Below the pieces are notes generated by a model. It ran no database searches and was not told where the DNA came from. It saw nothing but the letters and a program-made list of their open reading frames with translations. This document shows, piece after piece, positions 23,492-36,800 of a stretch of 64,000 bases of DNA. This stretch comes from Tupaia tana (lineage: Eukaryota; Chordata; Mammalia; Scandentia; Tupaiidae). Within the stretch, counting starts at the first letter, position 1. Every line of letters begins with the position of its first letter. The translations under genes were made by a program, and so were the position numbers. The stretch lies in contig JAKSZU010000217.1 in assembly GCA_026018925.1 (NCBI GenBank), positions 124,001 through 188,000 of the forward strand, read 5' to 3'.

Positions 23492-26400
23492 TTCTCAGAG
23501 AATGGCTCAACTCTACGGCCTGGGAGAAAGGAGCAGAAGGGCTTATTAACAAAACAAAAGATGGAGCTGAGAGCCAGAGAGAAATTCTACCTTTAAAAAA
23601 ATCGTAAAAAGGAAAAATTACCAAAAAAAAATGAGGAGACAGGAGCAGAGAGAGACAGAGACCTCAGAGACACAGAGACAGACATAGAAGGCCAGAGGGG
23701 CTCCCGACCACAAGACCTTTGCTTGCTGGAAGCTGAATTATGAGTAGAAAATCTTCATTTCTCCTGAGCCCTGAAATATCTAGTTCCCAGTATCCATGTG
23801 GAACCTTCTCAGAGAATGGCTCAAGTCTCCTGCCTGGGAGAAAGGAGCAGAAGGGCTTATTAACAAATCAAAAGATGGAGCTGAGAGCCAGAGACAAATT
23901 CTACCTTTAAAAAAAGTGTATAAAGGAAAAATTACCAAAAAAAATGAGGAGACAGGAGCAGAGAGAGACAGAGACCTCAGAGACACAGAGACAGGGATAG
24001 AAGGCCAGAGGGGCTCCCTACCACACTAGCATTGCTTGCTGGAGGATGAATTCTGAGTAGAAAATCTTCATTTCTCTTGAGCCCTGAAATATCTAGTTCC
24101 CAGTATCCATGTTGAATCTTCTCAGAGAATGGCTCAACTCTCCTGCCTGGGAGAAAGGAGCAGAAGGGTTATTAACAAAACTAAAGATGGAGCTGAGAGC
24201 CAGAGAGAAATTTTACCTTTAAAAAAAATCGTAAAAAGGAATAATTACCAAAAAAAAAATGAGGAGACAGGAGCAGAGAGAGTCAGAGACCTCAGAGACA
24301 CAGAGACAGAGATAGAAGGACAGAGGGGCTCCCTGCCACACTAGCTTTGCTTGCTGGAGGCTGAATTCTGAGTAGAAAATCTTCATTTCTCCTGAGACCT
24401 GAAATATCTAGTTCCCAGTATCCATGTGGAATCTTCTCAGAGAATGGCTCAACTCTCCTGCCTGGGAGAAAGGAGCAGAAGGGCTTATTAACAAAACAAA
24501 AGATGGAGCTGAGAGCCAGAGAGAAATTCTACATTTAAAAAAATCTTAAAAAGGAAAAATTACCAAAAAAAAAATGAGGAGACAGGAGCAGAGAGAGACA
24601 GAGACCTCAGAGACACAGAGACAGAGATAGAAGGCCAGAGGGGCTCCCTACTACACTAGCTTTGCTTGCTGGAGGCTGAATTATGAGTAGAAAATCTTCA
24701 TTTCTCCTCAGCCCTGAAATATCTAGTTCCCAGTATCCATGTGGAATCTTCTCAGAGAATGGCTCAACTCTCCTGCCTGGGAGAAAGGAGCAGAAGGGCT
24801 TATTAACAAAACAAAAGATGGAGCTGAGAGCCAGAGAGAAATTCTACCTTTAAAAAAATCGTAAAAAGGAAAAATTACCAAAAAAAAAATGAGGGGACAG
24901 GAGCAGAGAGAGACAGAGACCTCAGAGACCAGAGACAGAGATAGAAGGCCAGAGGGGCTCCCGACCACAAGACCTTTGCTTGCTGGAAGCTGAATTATGA
25001 GTAGAAAATCTTCATTTCTCCTGAGCCCTGAAATATCTAGTTCCCAGTATCCATGTGGAATCTTCTCAGAGAATGGCTCAACTCTCCTGCCTGGGAGAAA
25101 GGAGCAGAAGGGCTTATTAACAAAACAAAAGATGGAGCTGAGAGCCAGAGAGAAATTCTTCTTTAAAAAAACGTAAAAAGGAAAAATTACCAAAAAAAAA
25201 ATGAGGAGACAGGAGCAGAGAGAGACAGAGACTTCAGAGACACAGAGACAGAGATAGAAGGCCAGAGGGGCTTCCTACCACACTAGCTTTGCTTGCTGGA
25301 TGCTGAATTATGAGTTGAAAATCTTCATTTCTCCTGAGCCCTGAAATATCTAGTTCCCAGTATCCATGTGGAATATTCTCAGAGAATGGCTCAACTCTAC
25401 GGCCTGGGAGAAAGGAGCAGAAGGGCTTATTAACAAAACAAAAGATGGAGCTGAGAGTCAGAGAGAAATTCTACCTTTAAAAAAAATCGTAAAAAGGAAA
25501 AATTACCAAAAAAAAAATGAGGAGACAGGAGCAGAGAGAGACAGAGACCTCAGAGACACAGAGACAGACATAGAAGGCCAGAGGGGCTCCCGACCACAAG
25601 ACCTTTGCTTGCTGGAAGCTGAATTATGAATAGAAAATCTTCATTTCTCCTGAGCCCCTGAAATATCTAGTTCCCAGTATCCATGTGGAATCTTCTCAGA
25701 GAATGGCTCAACTCTCCTGCCTGGGAGAAAGGAGCAGAAGGGCTTATTAACAAAACAAAAGATGGAGCTGAGAGCCAGAGACAAATTCTACCTTTAAAAA
25801 AATTGTATAAAGGAAAAATTACCAAAAAAAATGAGGAGACAGGATCAGAGAGAGACAGAGACCTCAGAGACAAGGAGACAGGGATAGAAGGCCAGAGGGG
25901 CTCCCTACCACACTAGCATTGCTTGCTGGAGGATGAATTCTGAGTAGAAAATCTTCATTTCTCTTGAGCCCTGAAATATCTATTTCCCAGTATCTATGTG
26001 GAATCTTCTCAGAGAATGGCTCAACTCTCCTGCCTGGGAGAAAGGAGCAGAAGGGTTATTAACAAAACTAAAGATGGAGCTGAGAGCCAGAGAGAAATTT
26101 AACCTTTAAAAAAATCGTAAAAAGGAATAATTACCAAAAAAATTGAGGAGACAGGAGCAGAGAGAGTCAGAGACCTCAGAGACACAGAGACAGGGATAGA
26201 AGGCCAGAGGGGCTCCCTACCACACTAGCTTTGCTTCCTGGAGGCTGAATTCTGAGTAGAAAATCTTCATTTCTCCTGAGACCTGAAATATCTAGTTCCC
26301 AGTATCCATGTGGAATCTTCTCAGAGAATGGCTCAACTCTCCTGCCTGGGAGAAAGGAGCAGAAGGGCTTATTAACAAAACAAAAGATGGAGCTGAGAGC

Positions 26401-29400
26401 CAGAGAGTAATTCTACCTTTAAAAAAATCGTAAAAAGGAAAAATTACCAAAAAAAAATGAGGAGACAGGAGCACAGAGAGACAGAGACCTCAGAGACACA
26501 GAGACAGAGATAGAAGGCCAGAGGGGCTCCCTACCACACTAGCTTTGCTTGCTGGAGGCTGAATTATGGGTAGAAAATCTTCATTTCTCCTGAGCCCTGA
26601 AATATCTAGTTCCCAGTATCCATGTGGAATCTTCTCAGAGAATGGCTCAACTCTCCTGCCTGGGAGAAAGGAGCAGAAGGGCTTATTAACAAAACAAAAG
26701 ATGGAGCTGAGAGCCAGAGAGAAATTCTTCTTTAAAAAAACGTAAAAAGGAAAAATTACCAAAAAAAAAATGAGGAGACAGGAGCAGAGAGAGACAGAGA
26801 CTTCAGAGACACAGAGACAGAGATAGAAGGCCAGAGGGGCTTCCTACCACACTAGCTTTGCTTGCTGGAGGCTGAATTATGAGTTGAAAATCTTCATTTC
26901 TCCTGAGCCCCTGAAATACCTAGTTCCCAGTATCCATGTGGAATATTCTCAGAGAATGGCTCAACTCTACGGCCTGGGAGAAAGGAGCAGAAGGGCTTAT
27001 TAACAAAACAAAAGATGGAGCTGAGAGCCAGAGAGAAATTCTTCTTTAAAAAAACGTAAAAAGGAAAAATTACCAAAAAAAAATGAGGAGACAGGAGCAG
27101 AGAGAGACAGAGACTAAAGAGACGCAGAGACAGAGATAGAAGGCCAGAGGGGCTTCCTACCACACTAGCTTTGCTTGCTGGATGCTGAATTATGAGTTGA
27201 AAATCTTCATTTCTCCTGAGCCCTGAAATATCTAGTTCCCAGTATCCATGTGGAATCTTCTCAGAGAATGGCTCAACTCTCCTGCCTGGGAGAAAGGAGC
27301 AGAAGGGCTTATTAACAAAACAAAAGATGGAGCTGAGAGCCAGAGACAAATTCTACCTTTAAAAAAATTGTATAAAGGAAAAATTACCAAAAAAAAATGA
27401 GGAGACAGGAGCAGAGAGAGACAGAGACCTCAGAGACACAGAGACAGGGATAGAAGGCCAGAGGGGCTCCCTACCACACTAGCATTGCTTGCTGGAGGAT
27501 GAATTCTGAGTAGAAAATCTTCATTTCTCTTGAGCCCTGAAATATCTATTTCCCAGTATCTATGTGGAATCTTCTCAGAGAATGGCTCAACTCTCCTGCC
27601 TGGGAGAAAGGAGCAGAAGGGTTATTAACAAAACTAAAGATGGACCTGAGAGCCAGAGAGAAATTTAACCTTAAAAAAAATCGTAAAAAGGAATAATTAC
27701 CAAAAAAAATGAGGAGACAGGAGCAGAGAGAGTCAGAGACCTCAGAGACACAGAGACAGGGATAGAAGGCCAGAGGGGCTCCCTACCACACTAGCTTTGC
27801 TTCCTGGAGGCTGAATTCTGAGTAGAAAATCTTCATTTCTCCTGAGACCTGAAATATCTAGTTCCCGGTATCCATGTGGAATCTTCTCAGAGAATGGCTC
27901 AACTCTCCTGCCTGGGAGAAAGGAGCAGAAGGGCTTATTAACAAAACAAAAGATGGAGCTGAGAGCCAGAGAGAAATTTTACCTTTAAAAAAATCTTAAA
28001 AAGGAAAAATTACCAAAAAATAAATGAGGAGACAGGAGCAGAGAGAGTCAGAGACCTCAGAGACACAGAGACAGAGATAGAAGGCCAGAGGGGCCTCCCT
28101 ACCACACTAGCTTTGCTTGCTGGAGGCTGAATTCTGAGTAGAAAATCTTCATTTCTCCTGAGACCTGAAATATCTAGTACCCAGTATCCATGTGGAATCT
28201 TCTCAGAGAATGGCTCAACTCTCCTGCCTGGGAGAAAGGAGCAGAAGGGCTTATTAACAAAACAAAAGATGGAGCTGAGAGCCAGAGACAAATTCTACCT
28301 TTAAAAAAATTGTATAAAGGAAAAATTACCAAAAAAAATTGAGGAGACAGGAGCAGAGAGAGACAGAGACCTCAGAGACACAGAGACAGAGATAGAAGGC
28401 CAGAGGGGCTCCCTACCACACTAGCATTGCTTGCTGCAGGATGAATTCTGAGTAGAAAATCTTCATTTCTCTTGAGCCCTGAAATATCTAGTTCCCAGTA
28501 TCCATGTGGAATCTTCTCAGAGAATGGCTCAACTCTCCTGCCTGGGAGAAAGGAGCAGAAGGGTTATTAACAAAACTAAAGATGGAGCTGAGAGCCAGAG
28601 AGAAATTCAACCTTTAAAAAAATCGTAAAAAGGAATAATTACCAAAAAAAAAATGAGGAGACAGGAGCAGAGAGAGTCAGAGACCTCAGAGACACAGAGA
28701 CAGGGATAGAAGGCCAGAGGGGCTCCCTACCACACTAGCTTTGCTTGCTGGAGGCTGAATTCTGAGTAGAAAATCTTCATTTCTCCTGAGACCTGAAATA
28801 TCTAGTTCCCAGTATCCATGTGGAATCTTCTCAGAGAATGGCTCAACTCTCCTGCCTGGGAGAAAGGAGCAGAAGGGCTTATTAACAAAACAAAAGATGG
28901 AGCTGAGAGCCAGAGAGAAATTCTACCTTTAAAAAAATCGTAAAAAGGAAAAATTACCAAAAAAAAAAAAATAAGGAGACAGGAGCAGAGAGAGACAGAG
29001 ACCTCAGAGACACAGAGACAGAGATAGAAGGCCAGAGGGGCTCCCGACCACAAGACCTTTGTTTGCTGGAACCTGAATTATGAGTAGAAAATCTTCATTT
29101 CTCCTGAGCCCTGAAATATCTAGTTCCCAGTATCCATGTGGAATCTTCTCAGAGAATGGCTCAACTCTCCTGCCTGGGAGAAAGGAGCAGAAGGGCTTAT
29201 TAACAAAACAAAAGATGGAGCTGAGAGCCAGAAAGAAATTCTTCTTTAAAAAAACGTAAAAAGGAAAAATTACCAAAAAAAAATGAGGAGACAGGAGCAG
29301 AGAGAGACAGAGACTTCAGAGACACAGAGACAGAGATAGAAGGCCAGAGGGCCTTCCTACCACACTAGCTTTGCTTTCTGGAGGCTGAATTATGAGTTGA

Positions 29401-32400
29401 AAATCTTCATTTCTCCTGAGCCCTGAAATATCTAGTTCCCAGTATCCATGTGGAATATTCTCAGAGAATGGCTCAACTCTACGGCCTGGGAGAAAGGAGC
29501 AGAAGGGCTTATTAACAAAACAAAAGATGGAGCTGAGAGCCAGAGAGAAATTCTACCTTTAAAAAAATCGTAAAAAGGAAAAATTACCAAAAAAAAAATG
29601 AGGAGACAGGAGCAGAGAGAGACAGAGACCTCAGAGACACAGAGACAGACATAGAAGGCCAGAGGGGGCTCCCGACCACAAGACCTTTGCTTGCTAGAAG
29701 CTGAATTATGAGTAGAAAATCTTCATTTCTCCTGAGCCCTGAAATATCTAGTTCCCAGTATCCATGTGGAATCTTCTCAGAGAATGGCTCAACTCTCCTG
29801 CCTGGGAGAAAGGAGCAGAAGGGCTTATTAACAAAACAAAAGATGGAGCTGAGAGCCAGAGACAAATTCTACCTTTAAAAAAATTGTATAAAGGAAAAAT
29901 TACCAAAAAAAAATGAGGAGACAGGAGCAGAGAGAGACAGAGACCTCAGAAACACAGAGACAGGGATACAAGGCAAGAGGGGCTCCCTACCACACTAGCA
30001 TTGCTTGCTGGAGGATGAATTCTGAGTAGAAAATCTTCATTTCTCTTGAGCCCTGAAATATCTAGTTCCCAGTATCCATGTGGAATCTTCTCAGAGAATG
30101 GCTCAACTCTCCTGCCTGGGAGAAAGGAGCAGAAGGGTTATTAACAAAACTAAAGATGGAGCTGAGAGCCAGAGAGAAATTCAACCTTTAAAAAAATCGT
30201 AAAAAGGAATAATTACCAAAAAAAAAATGAGGAGACAGGAGCAGAGAGAGTCAGAGACCTCAGAGACACAGAGACAGGGATAGAAGGCCAGAGGGGCTCC
30301 CTACCACACTAGCTTTGCTTGCTGGAGGCTGAATTCTGAGTAGAAAATCTTCATTTCTCCTGAGACCTGAAATATCTAGTTCCCAGTATCCATGTGGAAT
30401 CTTCTCAGAGAATGGCTCAACTCTCCTGCCTGGGAGAAAGGAGCAGAAGGGCTTATTAACAAAACAAAAGATGGAGCTGAGAGCCAGAGAGTAATTCTAC
30501 CTTTAAAAAAATCGTAAAAAGTTAAAATTACCAAAAAAAAATGAGGAGACAGGAGCACAGAGAGACAGAGACCTCAGAGACACAGAGACAGACATAGAAG
30601 GCCAGAGGGGCTCCCGACCACAAGACCTTTGCTTGCTGGAAGCTGAATTATGAGTAGAAAATCTTCATTTCTCCTGAGCCCTGAAATATCTAGTTCCCAG
30701 TATCCATGTGGAATCTTCTCAGAGAATGGCTCAAGTCTCCTGCCTGGGAGAAAGGAGCAGAAGGGCTTATTAACAAAACAAAAGATGGAGCTGAGAGCCA
30801 GAGACAAATTCTACCTTTAAAAAAAGTGTATAAAGGAAAAATTACCAAAAAAAATGAGGAGACAGGAGCAGAGAGAGACAGAGACCTCAGAGACACAGAG
30901 ACAGGATAGAAGGCCAGAGGGGCTCCCTACCACACTACCATTGCTTGCTGGAGGATGAATTCTGAGTAGAAAATCTTCATTTCTCTTGAGCCCTGAAATA
31001 TCTAGTTCCCAGTATCCATGTGGAAACTTCTCAGAGAATGGCTCAACTCTCCTGCCTGGGAGAAAGGAGCAGAAGGGTTATTAACAAAACTAAAGATGGA
31101 GCTGAGAGCCAGAGAGAAATTTAACCTTTAAAAAAATCGTAAAAAGGAATAATTACCAAAAAAAAATGAGGAGACAGGAGCAGAGAGAGTCAGAGACCTC
31201 AGAGACACAGAGACAGGGATAGAAGGCCAGAGGGGCTCCCTACCACACTAGCTTTGCTTGCTGGAGGCTGAATTCTGAGTAGAAAATCTTCATTTCTCCT
31301 GAGACCTAAAATATCTAGTTCCCAGTATCCATGTGGAATCTTCTCAGAGAATGGCTCAACTCTCCTGCCTGGGAGAAAGGAGCAGAAGGGCTTATTAACA
31401 AAACAAAAGATGGAGCTGAGAGCCAGAGAGTAATTCTACCTTTAAAAAAATCGTAAAAAGGAAAAATTACCAAAAAAAAAATGAGGAGACAGGAGCACAG
31501 AGAGACAGAGACCTCAGAGACACAGAGACAGAGATAGAAGGCCAGAGGGGCTCACTACCACACTAGCTTTGCTTGCTGGAGGCTGAATTATGGGTAGAAA
31601 ATCTTCATTTCTCCTGAGCCCTGAAATATCTAGGTCCCAGTATCCATGTGGAATCTTCTCAGAGAATGGCTCAACTCTCCTGCCTGGGAGAAAGGAGCAG
31701 AAGGGCTTATTAACAAAACAAAAGATGGAGCTGAGAGCCAGAGAGAAATTCTTCTTTAAAAAAACGTAAAAAGGAAAAATTACCAAAAAAAATGAGGAGA
31801 CAGGAGCAGAGAGAGACAGAGACTTCAGAGACACAGAGACAGAGATAGAAGGCCAGAGGGGCTTCCTACCACACTAGCTTTGCTTGCTGGAGGCTGAATT
31901 ATGAGTTGAAAATCTTCATTTCTCCTGAGCCCTGAAATATCTAGTTCCCAGTATCCATGTGGAATATTCTCAGAGAATGGCTCAACTCTCCTGCCTGGGA
32001 GAAAGGAGCAGAAGGGCTTATTAACAAAACAAAAGATGGAGCTGAGAGCCAGAGAGAAATTCTACCTTTAAAAAAATCGTAAAAAGGAAAAATTACCAAA
32101 AAAAAATGAGGAGACAGGAGCAGAGAGAGACAGAGACCTCAGAGACACAGAGACAGACATAGAAGGCCAGAGGGGCTCCCGACCACAAGACCTTTGCTTG
32201 CTGGAAGCTGAATTATGAGTAGAAAATCTTCATTTCTCCTGAGCCCTGAAATATCTAGTTCCCAGTATCCATGTGGAATCTTCTCAGAGAATGGCTCAAG
32301 TCTCCTGCCTGGGAGAAAGGAGCAGAAGGGCTTATTAACAAAACAAAAGATGGAGCTGAGAGCCAGAGACAAATTCTACCTTTAAAAAAAGTGTATAAAG

Positions 32401-33861
32401 GAAAAATTACCAAAAAAAATGAGGAGACAGGAGCATTGAGAGACAGAGACCTCAGAGACACAGAGACAGGGATAGAAGGCCAGAGGGGCTCCCTACCACA
32501 CTAGCATTCCTTGCTGGAGGATGAATTCTGAGTAGAAAATCTTCATTTCTCTTGAGCCCTGAAATATCTAGTTCCCAGTATCCATGTTGAATCTTCTCAG
32601 AGAATGGCTCAACTCTCCTGCCTGGGAGAAAGGAGCAGAAGGGTTATTAACAAAACTAAAGATGGAGCTGAGAGCCAGAGAGAAATTCTACCTTTAAAAA
32701 AATCGTAAAAAGGAAAAATTACCAAAAAAAAATGAGGAGACAGGAGCAGAGAGAGACAGAGATCTCAGAGACACAGAGACAGAGATAGAAGGCCAGAGGG
32801 GCTCCCTACCACACTAGCTTTGCTTGCTGGAGGCTGAATTATGAGTAGAAAATCTTCATTTCTCCTGAGCCCTGAAATATCTAGTTCCCAGTATCCATGT
32901 GGAATCTTCTCAGAGAATGGCTCAACTCTTATGCCTGGGAGAAAGGAGCAGAAGGGCTTATTAACAAAACAAAAGATGGAGCTGAGAGGCATAGAGAAAT
33001 TCTACCTTTAAAAAAATCGTAAAAAGGAAAAATTACCAAAATAAAAAAATGAGGAGACAGGAGCAGAGAGAGACAGAGACCTCAGAGACACAGAGAGAGA
33101 TAGAAGGCCAGAGGGGCTCCCTACCACACTAGCTTTGCTTGCTGGAGGCTGAATTATGAGTAGAAAATCTTCATTTCTCCTGAGCCCTGAAATATCTAGT
33201 TCCCAGTATCCATGTGGAATCTTCTCAGAGAATGGCTCAACTCTCCTGCCTGGGAGAAAGGAGCACAAGGGCTTATTAACAAAACAAAAGATGGAGCTGA
33301 GAGCCAGAGACAAATTCTACCTTTAAAAAAATCGTAAAAAGGAAAAATTACCAAAAAATAAAATGAGGAGACAGGAGTAGAGAGAGACAGAGACCTCAGA
33401 GACACAGAGACAGAGATAGAAGGCCAGAGGGGCTCCCTACCACACTAGCTTTGCTTGCTGGAGGATGAATTCTGAGTAGAGAATCTTCATTTCTCTTGAG
33501 CCCTGAAATATCTAGTTCCCAGTATCCATGTGGAATCTTCTCAGAGAATGGCTCAAATCTCCTGCCTGGGAGAAAGGAGCAGAAGGACTTATTAACAAAA
33601 CAAAGATGGAGCTGAGAGCCAGAGAGAAATTCTACCTTTAAAAAAATTGTAAAAAGGAAAAATTACCAAAAAAAATGAGGAGACAGGAGCAGAGAGAGAC
33701 AGAGACCTCAGAGACACAGAGACAGAGATAGAAGGCCAGAGGGGCTCCCTACCACACTAGCTTTGCTTGCTGGAGGCTGAATTATGAGTAGAAAATCTTC
33801 ATTTCTCCTCAGCCCTGAAATATCTAGTTCCCAGTATCCATGTGGAATCTTCTCAGAGAAT
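23492..33861 (+). repeat. 33-unit tandem duplication, copy A (~10.36 kb)
   Basis: About 33 units matching 33862-44211. Offsets fall slowly from 10358 at the left to 10350 at the right because of small length differences. The unit order is largely the five-unit series T1-T5, with A4/A5-like insertions, several hybrids, and a three-unit B remnant at the right end. Private markers shared with copy B include gaaccttc with aaatcaaaag near 23800-23870, gagaccagagac near 24925, tatgaatag near 25626, actaaagagacgc near 27113, tagtaccc near 28177 and gctagaagc near 29694. Confidence 0.9.
32836..33778 (+). repeat. Three-unit block B remnant (B5-B7) at end of copy A
   Basis: Units in order carry cttatgcc with gaggcatagag (B5), gacaaattc with gagtagag (B6), and caaatctcc with aaaacaaagatgg (B7). 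The preceding unit at about 32.5 kb begins as T3 (catgttgaatc, gggttattaac) and ends like B4 (gatctcag), so it is itself a hybrid. The same set recurs at 43186-44128. Confidence 0.8.
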
Positions 33862-33873
33862 GGCTCAACTCTA
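33849..33873 (+). other. Crossover junction of the 10.35-kb duplication
   Basis: The unit starting at 33779 has cctcagcc and gaatcttc (c at 33849), as in the unit at 44129, then switches to ctacggcc (a at 33873), as in the unit containing 23515. Elsewhere ctacggcc occurs with gaatattc, so gaatcttc followed by ctacggcc is a chimera. The exchange lies in the 24 bp between, which includes ttctcagagaa, an inverted 5-bp pair around a single A. Confidence 0.85.
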
Positions 33874-36800
33874 CGGCCTGGGAGAAAGGAGCAGAAGGGC
33901 TTATTAACAAAACAAAAGATGGAGCTGAGAGCCAGAGAGAAATTCTACCTTTAAAAAAATCGTAAAAAGGAAAAATTACCAAAAAAAAAATGAGGAGACA
34001 GGAGCAGAGAGAGACAGAGACCTCAGAGACACAGAGACAGACATAGAAGGCCAGAGGGGCTCCCGACCACAAGACCTTTGCTTGCTGGAAGCTGAATTAT
34101 GAGTAGAAAATCTTCATTTCTCCTGAGCCCTGAAATATCTAGTTCCCAGTATCCATGTGGAACCTTCTCAGAGAATGGCTCAAGTCTCCTGCCTGGGAGA
34201 AAGGAGCAGAAGGGCTTATTAACAAATCAAAAGATGGAGCTGAGAGCCAGAGACAAATTCTACCTTTAAAAAAAGTGTATAAAGGAAAAATTACCAAAAA
34301 AAATGAGGAGACAGGAGCAGAGAGAGACAGAGACCTCAGAGACACAGAGACAGGGATAGAAGGCCAGAGGGGCTCCCTACCACACTAGCATTGCTTGCTG
34401 GAGGATGAATTCTGAGTAGAAAATCTTCATTTCTCTTGAGCCCTGAAATATCTAGTTCCCAGTATCCATGTTGAATCTTCTCAGAGAATGGCTCAACTCT
34501 CCTGCCTGGGAGAAAGGAGCAGAAGGGTTATTAACAAAACTAAAGATGGAGCTGAGAGCCAGAGAGAAATTTTACCTTTAAAAAAATCGTAAAAAGGAAT
34601 AATTACCAAAAAAAAAATGAGGAGACAGGAGCAGAGAGAGTCAGAGACCTCAGAGACACAGAGACAGAGATAGAAGGACAGAGGGGCTCCCTGCCACACT
34701 AGCTTTGCTTGCTGGAGGCTGAATTCTGAGTAGAAAATCTTCATTTCTCCTGAGACCTGAAATATCTAGTTCCCAGTATCCATGTGGAATCTTCTCAGAG
34801 AATGGCTCAACTCTCCTGCCTGGGAGAAAGGAGCAGAAGGGCTTATTAACAAAACAAAAGATGGAGCTGAGAGCCAGAGAGAAATTCTACATTTAAAAAA
34901 ATCTTAAAAAGGAAAAATTACCAAAAAAAAAATGAGGAGACAGGAGCAGAGAGAGACAGAGACCTCAGAGACACAGAGACAGAGATAGAAGGCCAGAGGG
35001 GCTCCCTACTACACTAGCTTTGCTTGCTGGAGGCTGAATTATGAGTAGAAAATCTTCATTTCTCCTCAGCCCTGAAATATCTAGTTCCCAGTATCCATGT
35101 GGAATCTTCTCAGAGAATGGCTCAACTCTCCTGCCTGGGAGAAAGGAGCAGAAGGGCTTATTAACAAAACAAAAGATGGAGCTGAGAGCCAGAGAGAAAT
35201 TCTACCTTTAAAAAAATCGTAAAAAGGAAAAATTACCAAAAAAAAAATGAGGGGACAGGAGCAGAGAGAGACAGAGACCTCAGAGACCAGAGACAGAGAT
35301 AGAAGGCCAGAGGGGCTCCCGACCACAAGACCTTTGCTTGCTGGAAGCTGAATTATGAGTAGAAAATCTTCATTTCTCCTGAGCCCTGAAATATCTAGTT
35401 CCCAGTATCCATGTGGAATCTTCTCAGAGAATGGCTCAACTCTCCTGCCTGGGAGAAAGGAGCAGAAGGGCTTATTAACAAAACAAAAGATGGAGCTGAG
35501 AGCCAGAGAGAAATTCTTCTTTAAAAAAACGTAAAAAGGAAAAATTACCAAAAAAAAAATGAGGAGACAGGAGCAGAGAGAGACAGAGACTTCAGAGACA
35601 CAGAGACAGAGATAGAAGGCCAGAGGGGCTTCCTACCACACTAGCTTTGCTTGCTGGATGCTGAATTATGAGTTGAAAATCTTCATTTCTCCTGAGCCCT
35701 GAAATATCTAGTTCCCAGTATCCATGTGGAATATTCTCAGAGAATGGCTCAACTCTACGGCCTGGGAGAAAGGAGCAGAAGGGCTTATTAACAAAACAAA
35801 AGATGGAGCTGAGAGTCAGAGAGAAATTCTACCTTTAAAAAAATCGTAAAAAGGAAAAATTACCAAAAAAAAAATGAGGAGACAGGAGCAGAGAGAGACA
35901 GAGACCTCAGAGACACAGAGACAGACATAGAAGGCCAGAGGGGCTCCCGACCACAAGACCTTTGCTTGCTGGAAGCTGAATTATGAATAGAAAATCTTCA
36001 TTTCTCCTGAGCCCTGAAATATCTAGTTCCCAGTATCCATGTGGAATCTTCTCAGAGAATGGCTCAACTCTCCTGCCTGGGAGAAAGGAGCAGAAGGGCT
36101 TATTAACAAAACAAAAGATGGAGCTGAGAGCCAGAGACAAATTCTACCTTTAAAAAAATTGTATAAAGGAAAAATTACCAAAAAAAATGAGGAGACAGGA
36201 TCAGAGAGAGACAGAGACCTCAGAGACAAGGAGACAGGGATAGAAGGCCAGAGGGGCTCCCTACCACACTAGCATTGCTTGCTGGAGGATGAATTCTGAG
36301 TAGAAAATCTTCATTTCTCTTGAGCCCTGAAATATCTATTTCCCAGTATCTATGTGGAATCTTCTCAGAGAATGGCTCAACTCTCCTGCCTGGGAGAAAG
36401 GAGCAGAAGGGTTATTAACAAAACTAAAGATGGAGCTGAGAGCCAGAGAGAAATTTAACCTTTAAAAAAATCGTAAAAAGGAATAATTACCAAAAAAATT
36501 GAGGAGACAGGAGCAGAGAGAGTCAGAGACCTCAGAGACACAGAGACAGGGATAGAAGGCCAGAGGGGCTCCCTACCACACTAGCTTTGCTTCCTGGAGG
36601 CTGAATTCTGAGTAGAAAATCTTCATTTCTCCTGAGACCTGAAATATCTAGTTCCCAGTATCCATGTGGAATCTTCTCAGAGAATGGCTCAACTCTCCTG
36701 CCTGGGAGAAAGGAGCAGAAGGGCTTATTAACAAAACAAAAGATGGAGCTGAGAGCCAGAGAGTAATTCTACCTTTAAAAAAATCGTAAAAAGGAAAAAT

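Noticed and set aside
33849..33873. A site-specific recombination site at the duplication join
   Set aside because: The three mapped joins lie at different places in the unit, so homologous unequal exchange explains them better than a specific site.
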